Below are positions 31,697-41,300 of a stretch of DNA of 64,000 bases, piece after piece; within the stretch, counting starts at the first letter, position 1; each line of letters opens with the position of its first letter. The stretch is taken from positions 10,986 through 74,985 of the forward strand of contig DASTVZ010000087.1 in the NCBI GenBank assembly GCA_035758845.1. The letters run 5' to 3'. This stretch comes from JALZOC01 sp035758845 (GTDB taxonomy: Bacteria; Acidobacteriota; Vicinamibacteria; Vicinamibacterales; 2-12-FULL-66-21). The notes beneath the pieces were generated by a model. The model was given only the letters and a program-made list of their open reading frames with translations, was not told the DNA's origin and searched no databases. The position numbers and the translations under genes are program-made.

Positions 31697-32761
31697 ATGC
31701 CTGAAGTCGTCCAGAGCGGCCAGCTCATATACGTCGCCGGCATATCACCCACGGTACGTGGTGACGTGCCAACACAGACGCGAAACATTCTCGAACAAAT
31801 ACAGCAATCCCTGGCGAGTGCCGGATCATCGCTCGACCGCGTTGTATCGGTCCTCGTATTCATCAGGGCGGCATCGGACTTCGGCGCGATGAACGACGCG
31901 TATCGAACGTTCTGGAAGGGTGATTTCCCGACGCGGACGACGATTGTTGTCGATCTCTCGACGCCAGAAACTCTCGTCGAGATGTCGATCGTCGCCGCGG
32001 CCGCTGGCGTGGATCGCACGATCGTTCATCCACGCGACTGGGTGCAGTCGCCGAGCCCCTACAGCTATGCGTTGCGCACGGCTGATACCGTTTTTCTTTC
32101 AGGCCTGGTCTCGCGCAACGGCCGCGACAATTCAGTCGTCAACGGAGACGTCGCGCAGCAGACGCGTGTCATCCTCGACAACGCGGGCGAGCTTTTGCAT
32201 GCCGCCGGACTCTCGCACGCCCACATCGTCGCCTCGCGCGTCTACCTTCCTGACTCGGCATCGTTTGCGGCAATGAACGAGGCGTATCGCACGTACTTTC
32301 CGTCGGCGCCGCCGGCCAGAGCGACGATCCGTGCGGCGCTCGCGGGCCCTCAGTACTCCGTCGAAATCACTTTCATAGCCTCGTCGTCGCCACGGCACAC
32401 GATCACGCAAGGACTGCCGCCGAATTGGAACCTGCCTCTGAGCCCGGCGGTGGTCGCCGGCAATCGTGCCTATCTGTCAGGTGCTCTTGGCAACGACGAG
32501 ACAAATCGCGACAACGCCGCGGCGCAGACCAAAGCGACGCTCGAGAAGCTCCGAAAGACGCTGCAGTTCTCCGGCGCTTCGCCGACCGACGTCGACGAAG
32601 CCATCGTCTACGTCACCGATGTGAAGAACTTGCCCGCGATTGATCGCGAATACCGCTCATTTTTTGGGTCGCACAATCCGTCGCGAACGACCATCCGCTG
32701 CGGTCTCGTTGCGCCCGACGGATTGGTCGAAATTCTGTTCACGGCAAACCTCAAACAGTGA
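31697..32761 (+). CDS. Fusion of three RidA/YjgF-type domains
   Basis: 354 residues made of three tandem RidA-like units (about 1-118, 119-240, 241-354). Each has a 'G...yvSG' strand (IYVAGISP, VFLSGLVSRN, AYLSGALG), a helix with Q..TR.IL/TKATLEKL, the 'vv...vyv.d...f..mn.aY..yF' block and a C-terminal P-x-R-x-T-I followed by VE (PTRTTIVVDL, PARATIRAAL, PSRTTIRCGL). The Arg needed for carboxylate binding and imine hydrolysis is kept in all three. RidA proteins detoxify enamine/imine intermediates and are usually homotrimers of single domains; this chain carries a whole trimer. No signal peptide. Overlaps the DUF523 gene by four bases. Confidence 0.88.
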   Translation: MPEVVQSGQLIYVAGISPTVRGDVPTQTRNILEQIQQSLASAGSSLDRVVSVLVFIRAASDFGAMNDAYRTFWKGDFPTRTTIVVDLSTPETLVEMSIVAAAAGVDRTIVHPRDWVQSPSPYSYALRTADTVFLSGLVSRNGRDNSVVNGDVAQQTRVILDNAGELLHAAGLSHAHIVASRVYLPDSASFAAMNEAYRTYFPSAPPARATIRAALAGPQYSVEITFIASSSPRHTITQGLPPNWNLPLSPAVVAGNRAYLSGALGNDETNRDNAAAQTKATLEKLRKTLQFSGASPTDVDEAIVYVTDVKNLPAIDREYRSFFGSHNPSRTTIRCGLVAPDGLVEILFTANLKQ

Positions 32762-33279
32762 GCCTCATTCGGCTGGGCATCTCGGCGTGCCTCCTTGGAC
32801 AGGAAGTCAGATTCGACGGCGGCCACAAACGCGATTCATTTCTGACCGACGAATTGGGCAAGCACGTCGAGTGGGTGCCGGTGTGTCCGGAGGTGGAGGT
32901 CGGCATGGGCACGCCGCGTGAGCCGCTGCAACTCGTCCGGGTTGGAGAAACGACGAGAATGGTGACGACCGGCACCGGCATTGACTATACGGATCGCATG
33001 AACGAATGGGCGAGAGCGCGGGTTGATATGCTGGAGCGCGAGAACCTGGATGGATATGTTTTGAAGAGCAAGTCCCCGAGTTGCGGCGTCTGGAACGTTC
33101 AGGTCGCGGGCATCGACGGATCGTCCGCCCTTGATGGACGCGGGCTGTTCGCGTCGGTTCTACTCGAGCGCTGGCCGTCGCTCCCAATCGAGGAAGAGGG
33201 ACGTCTCGGCGATCCCACAGTGCGCGCGGATTTCATGGAACGGGTGCTCGCATACAAACGGCTGAAAGATCATGCCTGA
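32758..33279 (+). CDS. DUF523 family protein
   Basis: 173 residues from GTG. The family motif is complete: IRLGISACLLGQEVRFDGGHKRD, VPVCPEVEVGMGTPREPLQLV and LKSKSPSCGVWNV, with Cys at each. YbbK-like DUF523 proteins bind an Fe-S cluster or take part in sulfur chemistry by prediction; some are fused to DUF1722. Here the standalone form overlaps the triple-RidA gene (four bases) and fdhD (eight bases). Function not established. Confidence 0.9.
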   Translation: MSLIRLGISACLLGQEVRFDGGHKRDSFLTDELGKHVEWVPVCPEVEVGMGTPREPLQLVRVGETTRMVTTGTGIDYTDRMNEWARARVDMLERENLDGYVLKSKSPSCGVWNVQVAGIDGSSALDGRGLFASVLLERWPSLPIEEEGRLGDPTVRADFMERVLAYKRLKDHA

Positions 33280-34105
33280 TTCGTTCTCGCCGTTCCGGCG
33301 CGTTCGTGTGACACGGTTCGGCCGCCGCGCCGGCGCACCGGCGGAAGACCTGGCGGCAACGGAAGAACCTCTAGAAGTCCGACTGCACGGAAAACCATTT
33401 GCCGTCATCATGCGCACGCCTGGCTCCGATCGCGAGCTAGCTGCCGGCTTTCTCCTGTCCGAGAGCGTCATTCAGTCCCACGACGACCTCGGCGCGGTTG
33501 AACATTGCCGTCATCCCGATCATCCAGACGTCCACAACATCGTCGATGTCTACCTGGTTGGTGCGGCGACCAAACGGGTAGAGGGGCACCTCGAGCAGCG
33601 CCGCAATATCATGACCTCCTCCTCGTGCGGATTATGCGGCCGCGTCACAATCGAATCGCTGCGATGTCAGACAACTCCCCTGCCGATTGCCGATCGGATC
33701 AACTCGACGATCGCCGCCGAGCTACCGCAGAGGCTGCGCGCGCGGCAGTCGGTGTTTGACGAGACAGGCGGACTACACGCCGCAGGACTCTTTGCGCTCG
33801 ACGGCGCGTGTTGCTCGTCGGCAGAGGACGTGGGGCGGCACAATGCGGTCGACAAGGTCGTCGGGGCGATGCTGTTCGAGGAACGGGTGCCGCTTCGGCA
33901 GTATGCCCTCGCGGTGAGCGGGCGTGCGTCTTTCGAAATCGTCCAGAAAGCCTGGCTCGCTGGCATTCCGATCGTCTGTGCCGTCTCAGCGCCGTCGAGC
34001 CTGGCGATCGAACTCGCGGAAGAAGCGGGCATCACGCTTCTCGGCTTCGTCCGGGATGGCGGGTTCAACCTCTACACGCATGCGGCCCGGGTCGACGGAG
34101 TGTGA
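33272..34105 (+). CDS. fdhD: Formate dehydrogenase accessory sulfurtransferase FdhD
   Basis: 277 residues. FdhD motifs: TEEPLEVRLHGKPFAVIMRTP, DRELAAGFLLSESVI, the sulfur-carrying SSSCGLCG loop (Cys119 and Cys122), ETGGLHAAGLF, EDVGRHNAVDKVVG and VSGRASFEIVQKAWLAGIPIV. FdhD passes sulfur from a cysteine desulfurase to bis-MGD molybdenum cofactor for formate dehydrogenases. No formate dehydrogenase gene is in the window, so the client lies elsewhere. Ends a three-gene overlapping unit with RidA3 and DUF523. The 116 bases downstream hold nothing I can name. Confidence 0.96.
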   Translation: MPDSFSPFRRVRVTRFGRRAGAPAEDLAATEEPLEVRLHGKPFAVIMRTPGSDRELAAGFLLSESVIQSHDDLGAVEHCRHPDHPDVHNIVDVYLVGAATKRVEGHLEQRRNIMTSSSCGLCGRVTIESLRCQTTPLPIADRINSTIAAELPQRLRARQSVFDETGGLHAAGLFALDGACCSSAEDVGRHNAVDKVVGAMLFEERVPLRQYALAVSGRASFEIVQKAWLAGIPIVCAVSAPSSLAIELAEEAGITLLGFVRDGGFNLYTHAARVDGV

Positions 34106-34221
34106 AGCCGGTTACACACAGCCGCTTGGATCAATCGGCTCATCGGCAAAACAGGCGTAGTTAGCCGTCTTCGGAGTCGTTCAGTCGGTGGCACCCCGGT
34201 TGCTCAAATTCATCATCGCGT

Positions 34222-36510
34222 ATGGTGATGAGACGCAGCCTTGTAGTGACGGCCGTGCTCGCGCTGACGATCGTCGCGTGGACTGCGGCGCTCAAAGGCG
34301 TCCTGCTCGCCGAGTCGATCGTCGATGAGCTCGACCGCGCGAAGGTGCTGGCCAATCTTGCGCCTCGTCCGCAGGCGACGATCGTTTACGACCGCTACGA
34401 TCGTCCGGCATTCACGTTTTTCGTCGAACAGCGCATCGCGGTTCCACTCGATCGCGTGTCGCGGCACATGATCGATGCCCTCATCGCAGTCGAAGATCGC
34501 CGCTTCTTCTCGCATCACGGGATGGATCCGATTCGGATCGCCGGCGCTGCCTGGAGAAATTTTCGCGCCGGCCGGATCGTCGAGGGAGGCAGCACGATCA
34601 CGCAGCAGCTTGCGCGGGCTTCGCTGTCCGCCGAGCGGACCTACGATCGCAAGATTCGCGAGATCCTCCTGGCGGCTCAAATTGAGCAGCGATACACAAA
34701 GGCGCAAATCCTCGAGCAATACCTGAACACCGTCTACTTGGGCGACGGATATTACGGCGTCGAGGCCGCATCGCAGGGCTACTTCGGCAAACCGGCATTG
34801 GATCTGGAGCCGCATGAAGCCGCCCTTCTTGCGGCGCTCGTACGCTCGCCATCGAGCGACGCTCCATCGGTTGCACCTGCGCGCGCGCTCAAGCGCCGCA
34901 ATCTTGTGCTTCGATTGATGCGCCGACAGGGGTTGCTGTCGGAGGCGGCGTGGCAAACCGCTAATGCGGCGCCGCTTCCTCGGGACGCTCGCCGCAGCAG
35001 TGAAGGCGCTGCCGCGGCGGTCGCGACAAATGCCGTCGACTCAGGGTTCTATTTTCAAGAGGAGATCAGGCGGCAATTGTTCTCTCGGTTTGGCGCCGAC
35101 AAGGTGCTGCGCGGCGGCTTGCGGGTGTATTCCACCTACGACCCTGAGTTGCAGCGTCAGGCGGAAGCTGCGGTGACGCGACGAATCGCGGAAATCAGCA
35201 AGGGTCGTCCCTCAGCGCGAAATCTCCAGGGCAGCCTTGTGGCAATGGATCCGACCACCGGTGACGTGCGCGCACTGGTCGGCGGACGAGACTTCAAGGC
35301 CAGCAGCTTCAATCGCGCGACGCAGGCCCGCCGGCAGGCCGGCTCCTCGTTCAAACCGATCATCTACGCAGCCGCACTGGAACGAGGCTATTCGCCGGGG
35401 ACCCTCCTGCACGATCTGGATACGCCTATTGTGGCAGGTGATGCGGCCTGGCTTCCCGCGGGTGAACACGAGGATTCCGAGTACACGCTTCGTGCGGCGC
35501 TGAAGATCTCGAGCAATCGCGCGGCCGCCCAATTACTCAAGCAGATTGGCGTCAGCGTGGCCGTCTACTACGCGCAGCGGCTCGGCATTGAATCGCAACT
35601 CCCGATGGTTCCCTCGCTTGCGCTCGGCACCGGCGAGGTCACGCTGCTCGAGTTGACGACCGCATATACCGCGTTTGCGAATCAGGGACGTGTCGCGGCG
35701 CCACGCTTGATCACGCGTGTGGATGATCGCGCCGGCGTGACGATCTACAACGCGTCTGAACGTCACACGCAGGCGATCAGCCCGACCACTGCGTACCTCA
35801 TGTCGAGCATGCTCTCCGACGTAATCTCGAGTGGAACCGGGTGGGCAGCGAGAGCTGCGGGATTCAAACTGCCGGCAGCCGGCAAGACGGGCACCACCGA
35901 CAATTATGCCGACGCGTGGTTCGTCGGATACACGCCACACCTGGTCGCTGGTGTCTGGTTCGGTCTGGATCAACCCGCGCCCATCATGCGTGGTGGGTTC
36001 GCCGGTGTCGTAGCCGCGCCCGCCTGGGGCCGGTTCATGAAGGCCGCGACATCGCACGACAAGGGGGACTGGTATCCGATGCCATCGGATGTTGAAAAGG
36101 TCGCGATCTGCCGCTTCAGCGGTGCGCGCGCAACTGAAGCCTGCAAACATCAGCAGGACATGTACACAGTCGTCCGGAGCGACGGGCCTCCTCAGCTCGT
36201 CCCCGCCGGCGCCATGCTCGATCAGGATGATGGTGCTTCGCTAAACGTGGAATCGAATGAGCCGCCAGTTTACGAGGACCTGTTTGCCGTCGGCACCGTG
36301 CCTCCGGATATTTGCCCGATTCACAACTCCACCGCAGCCCCCGGTATTGCTTCGTTCTCGACGAACACGACCGCGATCGTCAAGTCGGCGGTGCCGACAT
36401 CACAGTACACGGCGGGTCCAAGCCTCACACCTCGCTCCTCCGACATCGTCCTCGAGCGCGTTCTCGGTGCCGACGGGCTCATGCATGTTGTGATGCGACA
36501 AAGACGTTGA
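34222..36510 (+). CDS. Class A penicillin-binding protein (transglycosylase/transpeptidase), PBP1-type
   Basis: 762 residues with one N-terminal TM anchor. GT51 domain: EDRRFFSHHGMDPIRI with the catalytic Glu, and EGGSTITQQLAR, YLGDGYYGVEAASQGYF. Transpeptidase: GSSFKP (SxxK, Ser nucleophile), ISSNRAA (SxN), GKTGTTDNYADAWFVG (KTG). It polymerises glycan strands and cross-links stem peptides. After the transpeptidase domain there is a long tail with four Cys (ICRFSGARATEACKHQQ and PPDICPIH), unlike E. coli PBP1a. ATG 34222 is used; ATG 34228 is as likely. Monocistronic; a second class A PBP lies at 46404. Confidence 0.94.
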   Translation: MVMRRSLVVTAVLALTIVAWTAALKGVLLAESIVDELDRAKVLANLAPRPQATIVYDRYDRPAFTFFVEQRIAVPLDRVSRHMIDALIAVEDRRFFSHHGMDPIRIAGAAWRNFRAGRIVEGGSTITQQLARASLSAERTYDRKIREILLAAQIEQRYTKAQILEQYLNTVYLGDGYYGVEAASQGYFGKPALDLEPHEAALLAALVRSPSSDAPSVAPARALKRRNLVLRLMRRQGLLSEAAWQTANAAPLPRDARRSSEGAAAAVATNAVDSGFYFQEEIRRQLFSRFGADKVLRGGLRVYSTYDPELQRQAEAAVTRRIAEISKGRPSARNLQGSLVAMDPTTGDVRALVGGRDFKASSFNRATQARRQAGSSFKPIIYAAALERGYSPGTLLHDLDTPIVAGDAAWLPAGEHEDSEYTLRAALKISSNRAAAQLLKQIGVSVAVYYAQRLGIESQLPMVPSLALGTGEVTLLELTTAYTAFANQGRVAAPRLITRVDDRAGVTIYNASERHTQAISPTTAYLMSSMLSDVISSGTGWAARAAGFKLPAAGKTGTTDNYADAWFVGYTPHLVAGVWFGLDQPAPIMRGGFAGVVAAPAWGRFMKAATSHDKGDWYPMPSDVEKVAICRFSGARATEACKHQQDMYTVVRSDGPPQLVPAGAMLDQDDGASLNVESNEPPVYEDLFAVGTVPPDICPIHNSTAAPGIASFSTNTTAIVKSAVPTSQYTAGPSLTPRSSDIVLERVLGADGLMHVVMRQRR

Positions 36511-36514
36511 ATCC

Positions 36515-36640
36515 CTCATCACTAATCACTTATCGTGAATCCTTGAATCACTCATCCCGAATCCTCGAATCCTTGAATCCTCGTATCGTTGAATCCTCGA
36601 ATCCTTTGAATCCTCGAATCCTTTGAATCTGCTGCACTGG
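36515..36640. repeat. GAATCCT-type degenerate tandem repeat, left flank
   Basis: Runs of GAATCCTTGAATC / GAATCCTCGAATC / GAATCCTTTGAATC with CACTCATC interruptions, about ten imperfect units of 8-14 bases. A reverse-oriented version of the same words stands at 37080-37137. Together they bracket the four-helix-bundle gene. Confidence 0.85.
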
Positions 36641-36641
36641 G

Positions 36642-37037
36642 TTATTCTGCCGAGCGGTGCGAACCGCGATCGTCCCAGTCGGCACGCCGCAGGTATTTGA
36701 TAAAACCTCCGAGCATCTTGCCGAGTTCCTCGCCGTTGGTCAGTTGCGGCTTCAATTGCTCCTCGGAGATGTATTTCTTGAAATACGCCTGCTTCAACCG
36801 TGTCAGGACTTCGGCGAGCGATGCTTTTGAATGGATCAGGAAATTTGCAAATGCCCTATCCGTTCCCTGTTCGAAGCCTTCCACCATATTCGACGTGATC
36901 GAGTCATTGGCATTGCAGATCTGTTCGTGCAAGCGGCGATCTTTGCGTAGCCGCGGTGAATCGAGGATTGCATTTACTGCACTCCAGAACGCCACTGCCT
37001 TGTGATAGATGGGCAAATCCTCGATCTTGTTCGCCAT
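36642..37037 (-). CDS. Four helix bundle protein (23S rRNA intervening-sequence / S23 family)
   Basis: 131 residues, all helix. MANKIEDLPIYHKAVAFWSAV is the standard N-terminus, followed by LHEQICNANDSITSNMVEGF and ANFLIHSKASLAEVLTRL, matching the TIGR02436 family. These proteins form pentameric bundles, occur inside rRNA intervening sequences, in phage, and are related to the Avd accessory protein of diversity-generating retroelements; their role alone is unknown. Starts at ATG 37037, or at ATG 37049 adding MSAG. The gene is flanked on both sides by GAATCC-type repeats and is out of context with its neighbours, suggesting a mobile unit. Confidence 0.88.
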   Translation of the reverse strand: MANKIEDLPIYHKAVAFWSAVNAILDSPRLRKDRRLHEQICNANDSITSNMVEGFEQGTDRAFANFLIHSKASLAEVLTRLKQAYFKKYISEEQLKPQLTNGEELGKMLGGFIKYLRRADWDDRGSHRSAE

Positions 37038-37079
37038 GCCCGCACTCATGGCGCACAGCTCATGCCAGCGACGATTCAC

Positions 37080-37137
37080 GATTCAGGGATTCAGGGATGA
37101 GTGATTCAAGGATCCACGATGAGTGATCAGTGATTCA
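37080..37137. repeat. GATTCAGGGAT/GTGATTCA degenerate repeat, right flank
   Basis: ATTCAGGGATTCAGGGAT followed by GAGTGATTCAAGGATC and GAGTGATCAGTGATTCAG; reversed, this gives the same CTGAATCAC / GAATCACTCATC words as the left flank. It runs into the 3' end of the VKOR gene: the last codons and the TGA of that gene lie within it. Confidence 0.8.
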
Positions 37138-37519
37138 GCCGAAGCCCAAGCGCGAGCGCGAGGATGGCGTTCGCGATGTGTCCCGTCCAGCAAATTCGGC
37201 ACTGCAGTCCGCGGGAGATCAGGCTCCATCCGAGAAATGCGCTCATCGCAACGGCAGGCAGCGTCATTAGGAACAGCCACAACGGCGGCCAATCAAGCAG
37301 CAAACCAACCGCGAGCACGACGTACAGCATCACGCCGAGCAACGCGTTCGGCACTCCGAGGAGCGAAGCACGTGGAGTGCGGAAGAGGACGGCACAGCCG
37401 CCGTGTTCGAGTTGACAGACTTCTGGCCCAGTCAGCCACGCGGGCAGCACGAGGTAGTGACCGTATAACGCGGCGCCCGATGCCGCGGCACCAGCCAGTA
37501 ATGCGATCCAAATCAGCAT
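37127..37519 (-). CDS. Vitamin K epoxide reductase (VKOR)-type membrane oxidoreductase
   Basis: 130 residues, four transmembrane helices. Cysteines are placed as in bacterial VKOR: CQLEHGGC in the first extracytoplasmic loop region and the CRIC active-site pair (CRICW) near the C-terminal helix. Bacterial VKOR reoxidises a DsbA-like thioredoxin and passes electrons to quinone, so it makes disulfides in exported proteins. The usual fused or adjacent thioredoxin domain is absent here. ATG 37519 is 17 bases after the Nei-type glycosylase stop on the same strand. The last residues LNH and the stop derive from an intergenic repeat, so the C-terminus has probably been rewritten by it. Confidence 0.85.
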   Translation of the reverse strand: MLIWIALLAGAAASGAALYGHYLVLPAWLTGPEVCQLEHGGCAVLFRTPRASLLGVPNALLGVMLYVVLAVGLLLDWPPLWLFLMTLPAVAMSAFLGWSLISRGLQCRICWTGHIANAILALALGLRLNH

Positions 37520-37535
37520 CGGCGGATCGCGCGGT

Positions 37536-38381
37536 CTACCGACCGCCCGCGACATCGGGAGGCTGGCATGTCGGGCAGAAGTACGTGAGTCGAGCATCAC
37601 GACCCTGTTTGCGCACACGGATCGGCGTTTCACAGCGACGGCACGGCAGTCGCGCGCGGCCGTAAACCCACAATCGATCGCTCGGATTGCCACGACCGGT
37701 GGTCCGACGCAATCCGCCATAGGTCGTCATCAGCTCGAGGCCTTCGGAGACATTGAGCGTCAGCATACGGCGGCTCTCCTCGACAAGCGATGTCAAGTCC
37801 GCGTCGGTGAGGTCTTGCACACGCCTGAAGGGATTGATCCGACACATGAAAAGGATCTCGGACTTGTAGACGTTCCCAAGTCCGGCAAGGACACGCTGAT
37901 TGAGGAGTGCTTCAGCAATCTCCGAGTCCGATCGCTCGCGGAGATTCGCGAGCGCCTGCTCTGAATCGAACTCGTCGGCGAGCACATCGGGACCGAGTGT
38001 GCGCAGCTCGGCACTTTTCGCCGCCTCTCGTTCCGACAGGAACTCGGCGACAGGAATGTTGAATCCAACCGCGACGAAATCCGTGGTGGCAATGACGATG
38101 CGCATGTCGCGACGGGAGCGTTGCCACTTTTCTCCAGGGCGGTAGATGTGCCAGCTCCCGTTCATGCGCATGTGCGTGCGCAGCACGAGATCGCCGGAGA
38201 AGCGCATCAGCAAATGTTTACCTGTGGCGTGAATCCGTTCAATCGTGCGGCCAGCGATCGGGGCGTCGTCATTGACGCGAGTCAGCGCCGGAAAGACGGA
38301 TTCGAACGACGCGACGGGCTTTCCCGCCAGCGCCCGATGCAGTGTGCGAGCGGCGCGGAAAATCGTATCGCCTTCAGGCAT
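37536..38381 (-). CDS. Fpg/Nei-family DNA glycosylase (endonuclease VIII-like)
   Basis: 281 residues. MPEGDTIFRAARTLHRAL: after Met removal the N-terminal Pro is the Schiff-base nucleophile and Glu the partner; PEGDTI marks the Nei rather than Fpg branch. The H2TH region reads LNQRVLAGLGNVYKSEILF and the zinc finger CRRC...CPTC with GR..RLTYFCPTCQ closes the protein. It removes oxidised bases and cuts the abasic site. The ATG is chosen because Pro2 must follow it; it overlaps the helicase stop by eight bases, linking a base-excision enzyme with an Lhr helicase as in several other bacteria. Confidence 0.94.
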   Translation of the reverse strand: MPEGDTIFRAARTLHRALAGKPVASFESVFPALTRVNDDAPIAGRTIERIHATGKHLLMRFSGDLVLRTHMRMNGSWHIYRPGEKWQRSRRDMRIVIATTDFVAVGFNIPVAEFLSEREAAKSAELRTLGPDVLADEFDSEQALANLRERSDSEIAEALLNQRVLAGLGNVYKSEILFMCRINPFRRVQDLTDADLTSLVEESRRMLTLNVSEGLELMTTYGGLRRTTGRGNPSDRLWVYGRARLPCRRCETPIRVRKQGRDARLTYFCPTCQPPDVAGGR

Positions 38382-41300
38382 CCTCGTCGTCCTGAGTGCC
38401 GGACGATTGAGCAATGGCAAGCGCAGGGGCGTGGGGCGCGAATCCAGCGGCCGACCCGACCGTCTTTCGCATCTGGAATCCCAATGCCGATGGGTTGAAA
38501 CCAGCCTCAATCAGAAATGGTGCGAGCGGATGTTCGGAAGCCGGGATGCCGTTGATCTCCGAGACAAGGAGACCGCCCCTTCCATCCTCACCGCGCGCAA
38601 TGGCTCCAAGGCGCATCGCCAGTGCGCGGCTCATCGTGGTACGGGCCGGCTCATCTTCGGGCACGAAGGTGAGCAGTTGACGTCCGCCGCGTGCCACGTA
38701 GCCGGCGAGCGCTCCGTCGACGAGTATGACGATCGCGCCGACAGTCCGTGTCGGTGCCCGGACGGCACTCGCTTCGGCCGTGTTCAACGCCGGCCACTTC
38801 AGCATGGTGCCGTAGGGATTTGCCGGATCGGTCGCGGAGAGGACGACCGAGTCGGGATCGTCACTCGGGTTCTTGAACGATCGCATCAATTCGAGGGCCG
38901 CAGGGAGCGCAAACTGCATGGCGCCAACACCGGCGACGAAGTATCCGCGCCGGATACGACCAGCATCCTCCATCGCTTTCAAGACGTCGTACACCGCGCT
39001 GAACCCGCCTTCGATTCCCTCTGCCCCAGCAACCTCTCGAGTCACGACACCGTAGCGCGAAAGCAGCTGCTGCGCCGTTGCCGTCGACCATTCAGTGGGT
39101 GAGACTTCGCTCGTCACGCGATCCGCAGTGAGCGACCACCGCCCCTCGGATGAAGGCGGTCCGATGCGACGGCTTCGAAAATTGGTTCGCCTGGCGGGTT
39201 TTCGCGGTCTTTTCTCAGGCGGCCGCGTGAAGGCGCGAAGAGCATGGAACGTGTCGTTGGTGAGAAGCCCGTTCCAGACGAGATCCCACAGCGCATCAAC
39301 CGTCTCACCGGGATAGCCGCCGCCGGCGGCCTCGTGAATCGGCGCAAAAAACGACGCGCCTTCAGACTCGAGGTAACTCAGGATCGACCGTTCGCGGGGA
39401 GAGAGTTCAGAAACGGTCGGCGTCCCCGCCTTCGCAGCGCTTCGGCGAGGTCTCGCCGGAGCCTGCGGCGCAGGCGGACGCCAGAGGCGACTCATGTGAT
39501 CGGTGAGAAAGAGCGCAAGCCGACCGTCGCGATCGCCGAGTGGTTCGATGCCGCACCACGTCACTTCGCCGGCGGCAGTGAGGGCATCGAGGTCAGCGGC
39601 GTTGTAGCCGCGGACCCGTGCCGACAGAATCTCGGATTCGAGGATCGACGCCGGTAGAGGAGCGCCCTGCAGGTTTTCGATCGCATCGAGCAAGGCGTCG
39701 AGACCGAGTCGTGGACGTGATACACCCTGCCAGCTCGTGAGCAGGCGACCGAATACTGCGGGATCGACCGGCTCAACGTCCTTGCGCAAGCGCGCCAGCG
39801 ATCGCCGCCGTATCGATTGCAGCACCTCGGGATCGCACCACTCGCGGGCGGTGCCACCCGGCCGAAATTCCCCCTCGATCAGGCGTCCGGATTTTGCCAA
39901 CGTCTTCAAGATGGACTCGGCCATTGCGCGGCCGAGCGCATACCGGTCGGCAAATTCCTGCGTGGTGAAGGGAGCGTGTGTTCGCGCGTAACGGCGTGCG
40001 AGATCCTGCGTCGCGTTTGGCGCCGGCGCGATCAACGACTCGGGCAATCCCACGGGTAATGGAACACCGAGTGCGTCGCGGTAGCGTCCCGCATACTCGA
40101 CCGGAATCATCCGTGGCTGGGCGGCGATGTTGACTTTTATCGCTCTGCGCGCTCGCAGGAGTTCAGCAAGCGCGTCCTTGGCGTCGACGCGCGAGCGCGC
40201 GGCGACCTCCGCTTCCGTCAGGTCGCCGAGTCGCAAGAGCAGATCGTGAATGCCATCAATCGATCGCGCCTGCTGCCCCTCGTCGAGATACTGGAGCTGC
40301 CGCTCCACCGCCGCAATGGCATCGGCGTCGAGCAGCTCGCGGAGTTCCACTTCACCAAGGAGCTCGCGCAGCTGCGACTGATCGATCGCGAGGGCCTGCG
40401 CGCGTCGCTCGGCGAGCGGTGCATCGCCATCGTAGATGTAATTGGCGACGTACCCAAACAACAGCGCGGCCGCAAACGGCGACGGCATCGCCGAATCGAC
40501 CGTGGCGGTTCGGATTTCACGCCGCTCGATGCGTCGCAGAGTTTCGACCAGCGAGGGCATATCGAAGACGTCGCGAAGACATTCGCGGTACGCTTCAAGA
40601 ATCATTGGAAACGATCCGTACTGCGCGGCGACGGCGAGTAGGTCGGCGGCCCGCTTTCGTTGTTGCCAGAGCGGACTGCGGCCGCCGGGACGGCGTTTCG
40701 GCAGCAAAAGCGCACGCGCCGCTGCTTCGCGAAACTTCGCGGCAAACAGCGCGGTGGCGCCAAGCTGACGAATGACGAGGGCTTCGACTTCGTCGGACGC
40801 AGGTATCATCAGGTTCGGATCGGGCGGGGCCTCGGTCTCCGGAAACCGCACGACGAACCCATCGTCGGTCCACATCGTCTCGACATCGATGCCCGTTTCC
40901 GCCCGCGCGCGTTCCACCGCCGCCATCGCCCATGGCGCGTGAATCCTGCCGCCGAAAGGGGTCAGGACGCAGATGCGCCAGTCTCCCAGCTCGTCGCGGC
41001 ACCTCTCGATCAAAATCGTTCGGTCGTCAGGGACGACGCCGGCGGCCGAGGCCTGATCCGCTAGATACCGAACCAGGTTTTCTGCCGCCTGGTTATCGAG
41101 GTCGTGATGCTGAACGAGGCGCTGCACTGCCGCTGACGCAGGCATGTGACGCAGCGTTCGAACGAGTTCGCCGATATGTCGTCCGAGTTCGAGCGGTCGG
41201 CCGGCCGCATCGGCTTTCCAGAATGGCATCTTGCCCGGTTCGCCCGGAGCGGGGGAGACGAGGACGCGATCGTGGGTGATCTCTTCGATCCTCCAGGTCG

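Noticed and set aside
34106..34221. Possible structured RNA between fdhD and the PBP gene
   Set aside because: Short matching stretches (GTGTGAA / TTACACAC) exist, but no riboswitch core or conserved fold could be recognised in 116 bases.
36642..37037. Diversity-generating retroelement around the Avd-like bundle gene
   Set aside because: No reverse transcriptase gene and no template/variable repeat pair were seen near it.
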